A stretch of 64,000 bases of DNA, taken from the NCBI GenBank assembly GCA_963969365.1, contig OZ017751.1:1240001-1304000 (forward strand), read 5' to 3'. Shown here one piece after another: positions 25,774-51,199 of the stretch. The stretch is from Asterochloris sp. CNOR1 (Eukaryota; Chlorophyta; Trebouxiophyceae; Trebouxiales; Trebouxiaceae). Positions within the stretch are counted from its first letter, which is position 1. Every line of letters begins with the position of its first letter. A program made the position numbers and the translations under genes. The notes below the pieces were generated by a model, which made no database searches, was not told the DNA's origin, and saw only the letters and a program-made list of their open reading frames with translations.

Positions 25774-26260
25774 TCATAAAAATCTTTCAGTACTGACAGC
25801 CAGCGGCCTGCCATCCTGCACCACCTGCTGCAGCTTGTTGATGCATTTTGCAATGTCTGTGCCCTGCTCCAGCGTCACGATGGCCATGCCAGCATTCTGG
25901 AGCCGCTCGGGCTTTCCTCGTTTAATGAGCTCCAATCGGACCTGTAGGAGCAAGACTTCCCCTGGTCATTTGTAGCAGTGCAAGTGATCTGACACCTAAT
26001 TACATGGGCGACAGCAGACCCCATCCAGCTGCTGCGCTTACTACTGAGACTTCAGCCTTGTCCTCAATGAGGTGCTGCAGCCTCGCCTGGCTCATTTCAT
26101 AAGCTAGGTTTGACACATACAGGGTGCCCCCACGGCTGGGCTGCAAAGCATGGCTTCTTAGAGACATACGGTACTGGAACCATTCTGGAGCACAGCCCCA
26201 TGTACAGTCAAAGCTGACCTGTGGTTGTTGTTCTAGCTCTTCTGGCTCTGGTGATGCCAT
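25774..26260 (-). CDS. Small RNA-recognition-motif (RRM) protein
   Basis: Two exons (26260-26051 and 25941-25774) joined by a GT-AG intron give 125 residues. An RNP2-like strand LYVSNLAYEMSQARL begins near residue 46. It is followed by a basic linker (VRLELIKRGKPERLQNAG) and an RNP1-like strand MAIVTLEQGTDIAKCINKLQ that has V-T instead of the usual aromatic pair, then RPLAVSTERF. The order strand-helix-strand-strand-helix-strand is as expected for one RRM filling the C-terminal two thirds. The N-terminal 40 residues are acidic and Gln-rich. It may belong to the family of short RRM proteins that bind RNA or act as adaptors in splicing or export; no closer assignment is possible. It shares a very short divergent promoter with the next gene. 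Confidence 0.8.
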
Positions 26261-26322
26261 CAGATTCTGATGATCAGAAAAACACTATGTGCATCTGAGG
26301 GCAACTGAGCTTCAGAATCCTA
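26261..26322. promoter_or_regulatory. 62-bp divergent interval, candidate bidirectional promoter
   Basis: The start codons of the RRM gene (minus) and the PFK-2/FBPase-2 gene (plus) are only 62 bp apart if the start at 26,323 is right. An AT-richer patch near 26,276-26,288 is the only visible feature. The plus-strand start could lie further in, at 26,440, which would widen the interval. Confidence 0.35.
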
Positions 26323-36230
<9,908 letters not shown>

Positions 36231-36451
36231 CTTCTGTGCTAAGCTTGCAAACATTCCACTAACCATGCCCTGGACATAGTCAGGTCACAGCATCACATGT
36301 GACATGCCATGCTGTATTCACTGCAATCACATTGACATGGAATGCATTTCATGACCCTGAGTTCATCATCATGTATTAAATTGCCTGATCAGCCTCACAG
36401 TGCACAACCATTGACGTGCAAAAGCCCACTCATTGGTTTCAACTCAATACA
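36231..36451. other. Convergent intergenic spacer
   Basis: About 220 bp lies between the stop of the PFK-2/FBPase-2 reading frame and the stop of Dim1 on the other strand. It is AT-richer than its surroundings and should hold both 3' ends. I see nothing else. Confidence 0.5.
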
Positions 36452-38918
<2,467 letters not shown>

Positions 38919-38938
38919 TCACTCTTTGTACACTAAGC

Positions 38939-41907
38939 ATGACTGCACCAACGGAGCCTGTGTCACCAAGCAAAGCCCAAGTGCAGGGCGAGGTGCCCAA
39001 TGCCATGGAAGTCGTGGCAGCAGGCCAGCAAGGAGCTGAAGAGCAGCAGGCTGAGCCTACCCAAGATGGCCAGCCTCAGGCAGGCTCATCAGGGGCTGAG
39101 AGGCCTTCAGAGCCAACATTCCCTGGGACCGCACCGCTATCTGCTGTGGAAGAAAAGGCGCTGCTGAAGGCAAGCAAACTCAGCTCTCATGTCTAGTGAC
39201 ACCCTTTCCAAGGCTGCTTACAGATGCAGCAAAATTGAAGCAGCAGAGCAAGCTCCACTGGAGTCCTGGACAACTCAGCCGCTGTCAGCAGATCTTGAAA
39301 AGTGCAGCTCAGCCTGCAGCCTATCTCTGTGTGCCCTGCAGGAGTTCTACCAGGACATGAAGGACGTTGATCGCGAGAACGAGGTCATGCGCATCATTGG
39401 AGCTTTCAAGCTCAACCCCTTTGAGCAGCTCAACCTCAAATTTGATGCCACGCCGGATGACGTGCGGCGGCAGTACCGCAAGGCCTCCTTGATGGTGCAC
39501 CCTGACAAGTGCAGTCACGAGCAGGTGTGAAGCCTAGCACCGTCATCAAGTCAAGCTCACGTGTCACACCTGGGCTTGCCCTATGGTTGCACATCGTGAT
39601 GTGGTTGCAGCACACAAGGTGCCTGCTGCTCGCGTGCTGAGCTGCTGCACCCCTTCACTGCCCACAAGGAGAGGCAGCACTGAAAGCATTGCAGTGTAGT
39701 TCTGGCACCAACAACTGTGCAGTGCTGCCGGCACATGATTGTAGCAGCCAGGGTAATGCACCAGAACCACCAGTGAGGCTTGGGTGGTGTGTGGGACTCA
39801 GACCTGACAATCTTGTGTGCCTGCAGGCACAAGAAGCATTTGAGATTCTGGGGCAGGCAGCTCAGCAGCTGGAGAATGAGCAGAAAATCAAGGAGCTCAA
39901 ACATGTGCTTACAGTGTCAGGAGGTGGGTGCTCAACTACCCCATTTAGTGAACCCCTGGCCCAAAGCGCATGCTCATTGAGTCAAGAGGTGGGCGCTTCA
40001 CAAATGTTGAGCTCAAGGGCATGCTGACTGGTGGCAGGGGCCTGGCTAAATACATAAGACTTGCCACAGCAAGCTCAAGCAGTAGGCCTTGTTGTGACTG
40101 CGGGTGAATCACCTGTGTTGCTTTGGTTTGGGTGGTCAACACAATCACCTGCTTGCCATGGCAGGAGGTGGGCTGTCAGTCTTGAGCTGTGCCCCTGTCG
40201 GTGAGCAAGCTCAAAGCATGTGCTACATCACCATGGCGGCAGGCTGCTTGCCTTGCTGCTCCTGATCCGTAGGGTCATGCCCTTCTGCCAGTGATTGGCG
40301 ACCTGAGAGATGCCAGCAACCCCCTGGTCCCACCCGTGCACTGCCCGCCGCGTCTGCTGGTGCTGCTCTTATCAATGGAGTGTGTTGGCCTTGCCATCAG
40401 CAAAAGGCATCTCTGGCTGCAAGATCATTGGTGACCCCACTTCATGCCTGGATGCAGAGCAAGTCCTCAAGGAGTGGCAAAAGAGGACCAAGAATGATGC
40501 AGCCGTGCGGCTGGCAAGTGTTCTACACCAGGTGAGCAGTTGAGGTGCTGCAGAAGTCTGCACTGGGAAACTGCTGACATGCTTGTGCTGCTGATGCTGG
40601 GTTGGGCATCTGTGTGGCCCGGCACAACGTCACAATCTGCTCAGGTTGCCGGGCGCTCAGGAAGGTCTCGGCTGAAAGAGTGGCCCCCAGCAATAAGCCG
40701 AGTGTTGCAGAAAGTGCTGAGCATCTGTAGGGCTGTGGCCGCATTTGCAGGAGCAATGTTGGTCGGCCCTGGAAGAACTGAGCGCCTTTGTGCAGTCCTT
40801 GATGTCAAACAAGGGGTCCCCGGCTGCAGGATGGCATGAAGGGTGTTGAGCAGCAATACCGGAGCTCTGAGGAGTACCATGAGGCCTGGAAGATGAAGGC
40901 CAGGGATCTGCTGGCCAAGTCAGAGTTCAGGAAGCGCAAGATCACTATGCGGGTAAGTGCTGCAGCTGCTGGCCCAGCATTGCCACCAATTCATGCATGG
41001 CCAAGAGGGCAGTTGCGTAATGGTTGCCCCCAATGGAATGGAGCACCCCCTGCACGACAGGCGCACTCAGTTGTAGCTGGTCAGTGTGAAGCCTCTCTGG
41101 CTTGCTGCAGCTAAAGGAGGAGACTGAGCGCGTGGAGGCTGAGGAGAAGGAGGGTCGCAAGAAGCTCAAGGCCAAGCGGGAGCACGCACAACAGTGGGAG
41201 AGCACGCGGGAGAGCCGTGTAGGCACCTGGCGCGACTTTGTTACCAAGAAGGCGCCCAACAAGGTGCAGACTGTGTCCCCTCGAAGCTGGGATGCAGCAG
41301 AGCCTGACGTTCAGCATGTCATTGCTGCAAGGATGCTTCGAGGCACTGTATGCTGCCCGCTGGGGCCGCCGACCTGTAGCGGGTGCTGCCTATAGAGGGG
41401 AAAATGAGTCAGGCTAAGTGGCCCATGCGCGGCAATCCTGGGTGACTTTAGTCTCTAGCTGTGCTCAGCACCAGTCAGAAGCGTCTGCAGGAGGGTGGTG
41501 GAGCTGAGGTTGGGGCTCTCTTGGGTTGTGCTGCACGTTGTGCTGAGCAATGGCTGGAGCTGCCTACACGGGAAGCAGGAGCTCAAGCTGGCTGGCCCAC
41601 GCCTTGTCGTCTCTGCCAGGCATCTGACACATGGGCTTGCACATCAAGCCATGTCTGAGCTGCCCATGCTACTGCGGCACTCCTTGGCCTTGCATGGCCT
41701 CTTTGATGCTCATGTACAAAGTTTGCTGAACAGCCAGGCTAGTACTATTTGCAGGGGGAGAAGGAGCTCAGGTTGGGTGGTATCAAGCCGCCCAAGGCCA
41801 AGAACTGGGACGAGGAGAAGACCTACATGCAGCGGCCTGTGGGCGAGCAGTTTGCCCCGCCGCCCGCCAAGGGGCCTCAGACCAAAAAGGGGGCAGCAGG
41901 ACGTTGA
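38939..41907 (+). CDS. DNAJC8: DNAJC8-like J-domain protein, spliceosome-associated
   Basis: Seven exons close in phase: 38939-39169, 39342-39524, 39827-39923, 40458-40531, 40830-40952, 41111-41263 and 41755-41907, giving 337 residues. Exon 1 is an acidic, Gln-rich N-terminus. Exon 2 holds the J domain: AFKLNPFEQLNLKFDATPDD, YRKASLMV, and the invariant HPDK of the loop. Exon 3 continues the third helix (AFEILGQAAQQLENEQKIKE). Exons 4-6 are charged helix (WQKRTKNDAAVRLASV; ETERVEAEEKEGRKKLKAKR) and end TWRDFVTKKAPNK, like the SWRNF box of human DNAJC8. Exon 7 has GGIKPPKAKNWDEEKTYMQR. The human protein associates with the spliceosome and SR kinases; the same role is inferred. The first intron has a GC donor (39,170). 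The start is 232 bp from the divergent Dim1 start. Confidence 0.95.
39924..40260 (+). repeat. Likely decayed copies of the DNAJC8 exon-3 donor edge
   Basis: The donor edge TCAGGAG|GTGGGTG at 39,917-39,930 is followed by similar strings: CAAGAGGTGGGCG near 39,983 and GGCAGGAGGTGGGCTG near 40,160. An AAGCTCAAAGCATGTGCTAC block near 40,208 resembles the exon's GAGCTCAAACATGTGCTTAC. Confidence 0.55.
41486..41605 (+). repeat. Two decayed copies of the DNAJC8 exon-7 acceptor edge
   Basis: The first 24 bp of exon 7 (GGGGAGAAGGAGCTCAGGTT) and its TGCAG recur at 41,486-41,520 and, without the acceptor, at 41,570-41,600. Both lie inside intron 6. Confidence 0.65.
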
Positions 41908-42357
41908 CACTGACTCCACTACTTGCCCTGGACCCCCTCAGCAGCTGCCAGCCGGCAACGAGGAGCTTGCCAACTGCCAGGCTGTGCCCTGTGGGGTCCT
42001 GGTATGAGCACTCTCTCCCCTGCTTGTAGAACACAGTGCAATGACATCTCCCTGGCTTCAGTCAGCTTTGCTTCGGCAGCTTGAACACATGCTACAAATC
42101 TTTAAGCCCGCTATTCCTTGAAGTGTGCATGCATGTGTTTGCACCTGCGCGATTGCTCTGCTGCAGGCTGTGGCCGAAGCGCCTGGCTGGCTAGCCTTGA
42201 GAAGCGTGGCACACATTGGAGGCAGGCCGTGGCAATGGTTGCCAAGCAGACCTCCAGAAGAACAGGAGACGCTGCAGACTGACAGCTAAACAAAGCAACC
42301 GGCTGCCAGAGTGAGGTTTTGAACTGAGACTGTGAGGGAAATGGTGGGAGGGCCCGG

Positions 42358-43277
42358 TCATCGATATGGCAGAGCCTTCTGGGCGGCTGCTCTGGCTCCT
42401 TGCATGTCGCAGGACAGCTCATCGCCACACTCCAGAGTCCCCCACCGGCTGTCAACGAATTTGCAATTGAACTGGGGCCTCCCAAGTCCTTTATTCACTT
42501 CATTATGCACGCGGCACATCCACTGTTGAAGCTCAGGTCCAGAGCTGACGACAGGGGGGTCCTCCCTGTACAGAGAGAGAGGCGTCTCAGCTGGGCTCCA
42601 GATGTGAATAGGCTGTCCCAGAGCAGATGCACTCACCTCACAATGTCCTGAAAATGCCTGGCGCAATCAGCACAAGGATAGATCCTGGTCAGCACGTCCA
42701 CCTGCGGTACAAGCAAGCAGGGTCAGGGTGTGCTGACATGCCTGTGTCGCTTCATTACCAGATCTTGGCATACCAGCTGCTGTGCATCCTTCCGCTGGCT
42801 GTGGGTGGGTGTCTCAGGAAATTGGGCAGCCAATGTGTGCAGCAGCGTCCAGGTGGCACGTCCCAGCTCCTCCTTGCTGGTGGTTCCGACCTGAAGGTGC
42901 GGTTGCTACAAGAGGATTCTGGTGCACTCCATGAGACAGGACACATGCAGCAGCAACTCATTTACCTTGTGGAGGCCTGATCTAAGGTCATGAGGTGGGC
43001 TTTGATGAGAGGGCTGAGCATCAGCAGGGAATGCCAACCCCTGCAGCCTATTTGCCTGACCATGCACAGCTGGCCCACTCCCTGCAGAGGATTGCAGCTG
43101 CCCACCATGCTCAGGTGCATGCTCTGACTGCTGTTGGTGGGCTCTGCCTTGCAACCTGTTCAGGACAGAGGCGCACAGATGCTGCAGCTGCCGGACCGGA
43201 TCCCGCGGCTTGGATTCGAAGCCGTTGGCAGGCAGAGGCGACAATGGCAACAGCGAGTGGAGACCTGTATTGGGCAT
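42358..43277 (-). CDS. ERV1: Erv1/ALR FAD-linked sulfhydryl oxidase
   Basis: Three exons are certain: 42890-42774, 42701-42637 and 42565-42358, all in phase. The family landmarks are [19 protein letters not shown], the active-site pair [10 protein letters not shown] (CxxC), then [16 protein letters not shown], which binds FAD and holds a structural cysteine, and [11 protein letters not shown]. Such enzymes oxidise Mia40 in the mitochondrial intermembrane space. The C-terminal tail (residues after [16 protein letters not shown]) has an additional cysteine pair, as plant Erv1 does. A first exon is expected; the open segment starting at the ATG at 43277 ([20 protein letters not shown]) is a candidate, but its donor and phase were not fixed. 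Downstream of ubiquitin-eL40 on the same strand, only about 90 bp separates the two if that start is right. Confidence 0.88.
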
Positions 43278-43365
43278 GCTTAACGCAGCTTTTTTCTCAG
43301 AAAGTCTAACATTTTCAAAGACCTCACAACCCAAGCACCTCTGATGGGCACCTCTGCTGTCCTCT

Positions 43366-46490
<3,125 letters not shown>

Positions 46491-46499
46491 TGGTCATGG

Positions 46500-48832
46500 A
46501 TGGGTTGGAGGGACAAGCATTAGCCCGCAGGTGGGTGCCCTTTGAGGCCAACGTGGGCCTCCAGTGGATAGGTACAGCCAGGTCATGGGCAGTTTGTACT
46601 GGCTGCAGCTGGCTGGCTGCCCACACACATGACCATCAGACAAGCCTCATATGAGGCACGCCTCCAATCTGAGTCGGAACTGCTCACGGCCTCCTGCAGT
46701 CTTCAAGCACCATGCCGCCCTGTGCAGCCTGTCATCTGCCGCTTTGCAGCTGCGTGCTGTGCATTGAGCATCCGACCACTATGCTCTGCAGGGCCCAAGC
46801 GGGAGCAGCACGTCACCTAGGGAGTGGCCCCAACCCAGCGTGCAGCTGCACCTGGCTGGCCCGTACCTGCCTGCCATGTCTGAGACCACTGACAGCAGCG
46901 CGAGCTCTGGCAGCCGCTCCCCACTGCCGGCTCTAACGCCATCCCCCGCGACGATATCTGCTCAGGAACTGGTGAGCCAAGAATCTGTCTGCATGGTTGG
47001 CAGGCAGCTTGCAAAGTCAGCCCTCAGCCCTAATCCAACAACCGCAGGCTGATATTCACATGCCCATGCATTGTCTCATATGCAGAGGCCCATGCGTCTG
47101 CCCGCTGCACCTTGCACCCTACACCGTGGAGCGGCACTGGTATGATGGGCTGCCAGCTGTCTCATATAGCAGAGAATGGCCTGCCTGCACGCCCAGCCTC
47201 ACCACATGCTGCGTTGCATTTGCATCTGTGACAGATCCACGCATTTAGTAACATCATCTGCACATTACTCGCCAGCAAGCTTCCTCAGAAAGTGTTCTTG
47301 CTGCTTTAGCTTCTCATCGCACTGGTTGCACACGTGGCCACGCACTGGTTGCACACGTGGGCTCACAGCAGCTCAGCTTCCCTGTGTGCCAATCTGCTCC
47401 ATCGACTCAAACATACCAAGTGCCTGCAGGTAGAGGCTGCACAAGCCGCTTTTGGGGCAGCCCAGCTGCCCTCCTTGCCCAGCCAGCCACCCTTGCCAGG
47501 GCTGAGCCTCCAACAGCACCAGCCCATCTGCACCGTGCACGTGGCGGTTGCTGGTGCTATAGACCAGTTTCTGTTTAACCAATTCATGCGCGACTTCCTG
47601 GCAGAGTGCGGCGCCGCCATCGTCCACATCCACGGCAACCTGTACATGGAGGTCGGTGCTGTTGGGCAGCATTGTCGCGTCATGATACAGTGCTGTAATC
47701 CTGCTCTCCCCCATGCGATGCTGCAGATCATGCAGATAGGCTGTGATTCAGAGTGTACTGCTACCTGCAGGGCTTCCGCAATCACACGTTTGTCTTCGAG
47801 GGAGATGCCCGCACGCTGGTGTTTGGGCCCACTGGGGATGGCTGGCCCACACAGGGGCAGCCTGTCAACATGTTGGAGGTCACAGGGAAGGGCCTGGATG
47901 AGCAGGTATGGCATGTGTCTGTGATCTCTGCCTTCACCACATCAGGTGTTTACTAATCTGTTGTCACCTGCGTATCTGGTGAGGCCAGGGAACCCTACCC
48001 TTCCACCCAAGCACACCTGAGTCAAGGCGTGTGGTAGCCTGTGCAAGGAGGAGTCCCGTAGATTACTTTGTGTGTGTGATGCCCTTCTGTCCGCCCTTTG
48101 TGAAAATTGACACCTTGCAGTCTCTCATAGCCTAAAGGGGGACGCAGCCCTAGGCCCTGAAACCTACAGCAAAGCCTGGCCCACACCGCAATCTGACTGG
48201 TTGAGGCCATCGGACCCTCTGCTTTAATCTGCTGCAGTCCCACTCATTTGTGGAGTGAAGCAGCAACTTGCCCTGACAATCTTAAGTGATCTGCCTCCCA
48301 ACAACCTCTCACCTTCGCACTGCAGGAACTCCAGGGTGCGCTGGAAAGCTGCCTGTGGCACCCGCTGCCGGCAGGGTGGCAGAGCTTCACTGTGGAGGGG
48401 ACAGGGGTGCCCTTCTATGTCAGCCAGGCCACGGGCGCCAAGCAATGGCATCGCCCGGCAGACGATGATGAGGCGGACTCCAGCACCAGTGGCACCACCT
48501 CCTCTAAGTCCCTGCACGCCGTGGCTGTGATGCCACGGCTGGACCCCCAACGACACTCGCACCCTCAGCAGCCAGCACTGCTGGCTCAGGACAGGCAGGC
48601 CGCATTAGCCCGCATCGCAGAGGCTGCCGCTCAGCTGGACACGTCCCTGCAACTGAGCCGCGTGGCAGCCCTGGGAGCTGAGCAGGCAGCCCAGCCGCTG
48701 CTCCCACGTTTTGAGACCGAGCTCTGCGTGTCCCATATGGACCTAGGGCGCAGCCACAGCTGGCACCACACGCCGGCCGCTCAGCCCATGGCCCTGAGCG
48801 GCGCTGGCGCCCGCAACTGTGTGAGCTTCTGA
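46500..48832 (+). CDS. WW-domain protein of unknown function
   Basis: The 5' end is not fixed. Exon candidates begin near 46,500 (MDGLEGQALARR), 46,533 (WVPFEANVGLQW) and 46,793-46,972 (Ser/Pro-rich, ETTDSSASSGSRSPLPALTP). A longer exon near 47,430-47,650 contains ICTVHVAVAGAIDQFLFNQF and CGAAIVHIHGNLYM. Next is HTFVFEGDARTLVFGPTGDG near 47,783-47,905. The last exon (from about 48,326 to the TGA at 48,830-48,832) carries a WW domain: LPAGWQSFTVEGTGVPFYVS, then a Q-W and final P, matching LPxGW...YYV...T...QW..P. A Gln/Ala/His-rich C-terminal tail follows. WW domains bind proline-rich peptides; the two middle segments look like a compact alpha/beta domain I cannot name. It converges on the gene at 49,382. 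Confidence 0.55.
47318..47360. repeat. Short tandem duplication in an intron
   Basis: CGCACTGGTTGCACACGTGG occurs at 47,318-47,337 and again at 47,341-47,360, a 23-bp period. Confidence 0.9.
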
Positions 48833-49381
48833 GCACTTCACAGGCCTGCGAATTGAGAACTGCCCACAAAACCCCCTTCGCACTTGAGATTTCTTGCAAC
48901 ATGCTGAGCAGAAGGGCTGGCGTTTCATGCGCCAGGGCGACCTGCACTCCTCGCTGACGCGTGGCAATGATAAAAGAGCCCTCGGAATGCAGACAGATGC
49001 AGAGTGCAGCTGTACCCAGCACCCATTGCCTCCTGTAGGGCACCCTGTCAGTGCCCACAAATAAAGTTGGCTGCCCCCACACATGGCTGAGATAATGTCT
49101 GGGCATAGCAGCTAGAGCAGCCTTTCTCCCCATAACTATCTTGTGTTCGCTGGACCTCTTGCTGCGGCTCATAAGGTGGAATGCCTTCCCCATCACCAGC
49201 AATGGCCGGTTCGCTTTTGAAAACCATTGAAGAAGATGATTCCATAAACAGACCACCAAATTGTGTTTCTGCCCATCATGAAGTACAGTGCATGTGACAC
49301 ACACAAGCAGTGATGGAGTCAGATGCACATGCATGCGGCTGAGGACAGGCACTGCAGCATGGGGGCACTCAGCATCTTGAA
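48833..49381. other. Convergent intergenic region
   Basis: About 550 bp between two stop codons facing each other. It should contain both 3' untranslated regions. An open frame runs through on the minus strand, but it ends just where the next gene's stop lies and has no recognisable protein. Confidence 0.5.
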
Positions 49382-50326
49382 TCACTGCTGGAAGAGTGTT
49401 GCCTGGGTTTTATGCTGCGTGTGTTTGTGCTTCTTCTTGGCCTGCAAGACATTGACCGTCATTCAGGCCAGGTGCAGCTGGGCCGCCATCAGGTGACCAT
49501 CTGTAGGAGTTTTGGGCTAGGGGAGTGTCCCCATGTCAGAGAGGCAAAGTGAATGTGATCCAGCAAGGGGGTTGCACAGGCAGCCAGCAGCTTGTCCATA
49601 CAAGCTGAGCATGCTTGAACACAGGCTCCATGTGCAGCTTGCAGGCAACAGGTGCACCCCAGCATCGCCTTCTGCAGGACAGCTGGACCCTGCTCAGAGG
49701 CAGCATGCATGAACAACCTGACCTTGTGGCGCCGTCGCCTCTGCTCCTCTGATTTCGAGTCACTGGACTCGCTCTCAGAGTCACTGTCACTCGAGCTGTG
49801 CCTCCGCTTCCTGGATGTCTTCACCTTTGACCTCTTCTTCTTGTGCTTCTTGCTGTGCTTGGCTGCCTCAGGCGGCTGCTGCAACGCTGCTAACTCCTGC
49901 TCGTATGGATGGCGAAGGTGGTGCAGACATGCAGCCAGGCACAAACAGGTCAGAACCATGACAAGCAGGCAGGCTGCTGGAGCGACCCAGGGCTGCATAT
50001 CCCGGGCAAACACGCTCAACATCAGCATCACGGTGGCAGCAGGTCACCTCTCGCTCAGCTGCCTGCGCCGCAGCCTCCAGCCTGTCCCCCCAGCCCAGCT
50101 TCTTGCTGTGCCGCTCCAGCCCCTTCTGGACCTGCAGTCAGGCATGGCCGGAGGTGCTATCAGCAGTCAGCACAGCAGCAGAAAGAGACCTTCGCAACAG
50201 CTCACCTTTTCTGCCAAATCTTGTCTAAAGGCATGCTGGGTCGCTGCTGATATCTGCGCGATGAATGGAGGGAATCTCAGGCACATTGTCATCTGGAGCA
50301 CCCTCAGAGATGTTATTGCCAAACAT
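49382..50326 (-). CDS. Small Lys/Arg/Ser-rich nuclear-type protein
   Basis: Five exons close in phase: 50326-50285, 50253-50206, 50131-50048, 49896-49723 and 49441-49382, giving 135 residues. The N-terminal third is helical (QHAFRQDLAEKVQKGLERHS, then KKLGWGDRLEAAAQAAERE). The C-terminal half is a run of basic and Ser/Asp/Glu residues (KHSKKHKKKRSKVKTSRKRR, then SSSDSDSESESSDSKSEEQR), ending KHTQHKTQATLFQQ. Such tails are common in nuclear proteins tied to splicing, and the alternating Ser-Asp/Glu run is a likely CK2 phosphorylation target. I do not recognise the family. The first exon is uncertain because joining it needs an intron of only 31 bp (50284-50254); the true first exon may lie further upstream. 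Confidence 0.6.
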
Positions 50327-51190
50327 GGAAGCAAGTCGCGTCAAACCTCTGGTACGTTGGGGTTATTGCTCTGCTTCGGCATGACTCCTGACAGGCAACT
50401 AAAAGTGCGAGAACGGTTTTCAATAGAGAGTTTCAACCCTACTTGGGTAGGAAGCACATTGAAGGCTGCAGAGATGTCTAATGAGAAATGGGGTTGGCTA
50501 CGGTTATCATCACAAGATTGATGCAAGGCACATCTGGCAAATCACGCATTGAGTTATACTTGCAAGCACACTAAGGCTAATCCATTGGCTTGATATGGTT
50601 TCTGCTGTCCAAAGGTGCTACTCCATAGGAAGACACCCAAAAAATTGGCGAGTTGTCGATTGAGGGTGATCACTGACTGATAGTTGTACCTGTTTGTTGG
50701 GCCAGAGAAGGCAGAGACTTGTTCACCACCGCTCCCTGCAGGGGCACAGCACAGGAATGAGTTGGTGCAGCCAGAGCCTGAGTGGGCGCTCCCCAGTCAG
50801 GCGAGCCCTGCTGCAGCATCATGTCCATATACTATATATATTATCCTTCTTCAATGTGCATCAGACCATCACCGGATGCCTGCTGGCCATGCCAAGTCCC
50901 TGCATGCAGAGTCAGCCAACCTGCAGATGGAGGCAGCCTCAAGCAGCCGGCTGCAGCATAGTAAGGCCAAAGAAGCCCCTGCACACTTGACTCAGGGGCA
51001 AAGCATCCCCTTTGCAGCTCACTGAAGGGCAGAGCACTCCTCTCATGGGCACCGCTTTGTCAGGCACAGAAAGTTGGCGCGTGACTGGCCCCTGCGCCTT
51101 CAGGTGGCACAGCCGCCCCCCCTGGTGACGCCCACTCTGCCGAGCTGCTGCATGGCCTTCCTTACATGTTGCGGCTGTGCTCACCTCTTT
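50327..51190. other. Region without a supported gene
   Basis: About 860 bp upstream of the small Lys-rich gene. It is AT-richer up to 50,680 and probably promoter. The right part may contain the 3' end of the Gln-rich gene. No ORF or motif is convincing. Confidence 0.35.
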
Positions 51191-51199
51191 CTGTGCTTC

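Noticed and set aside
48504-49385. A 293-codon open frame on the minus strand
   Set aside because: It overlaps the WW gene's last exon in antisense and the 3' region between convergent genes, and its translation resembles no protein.
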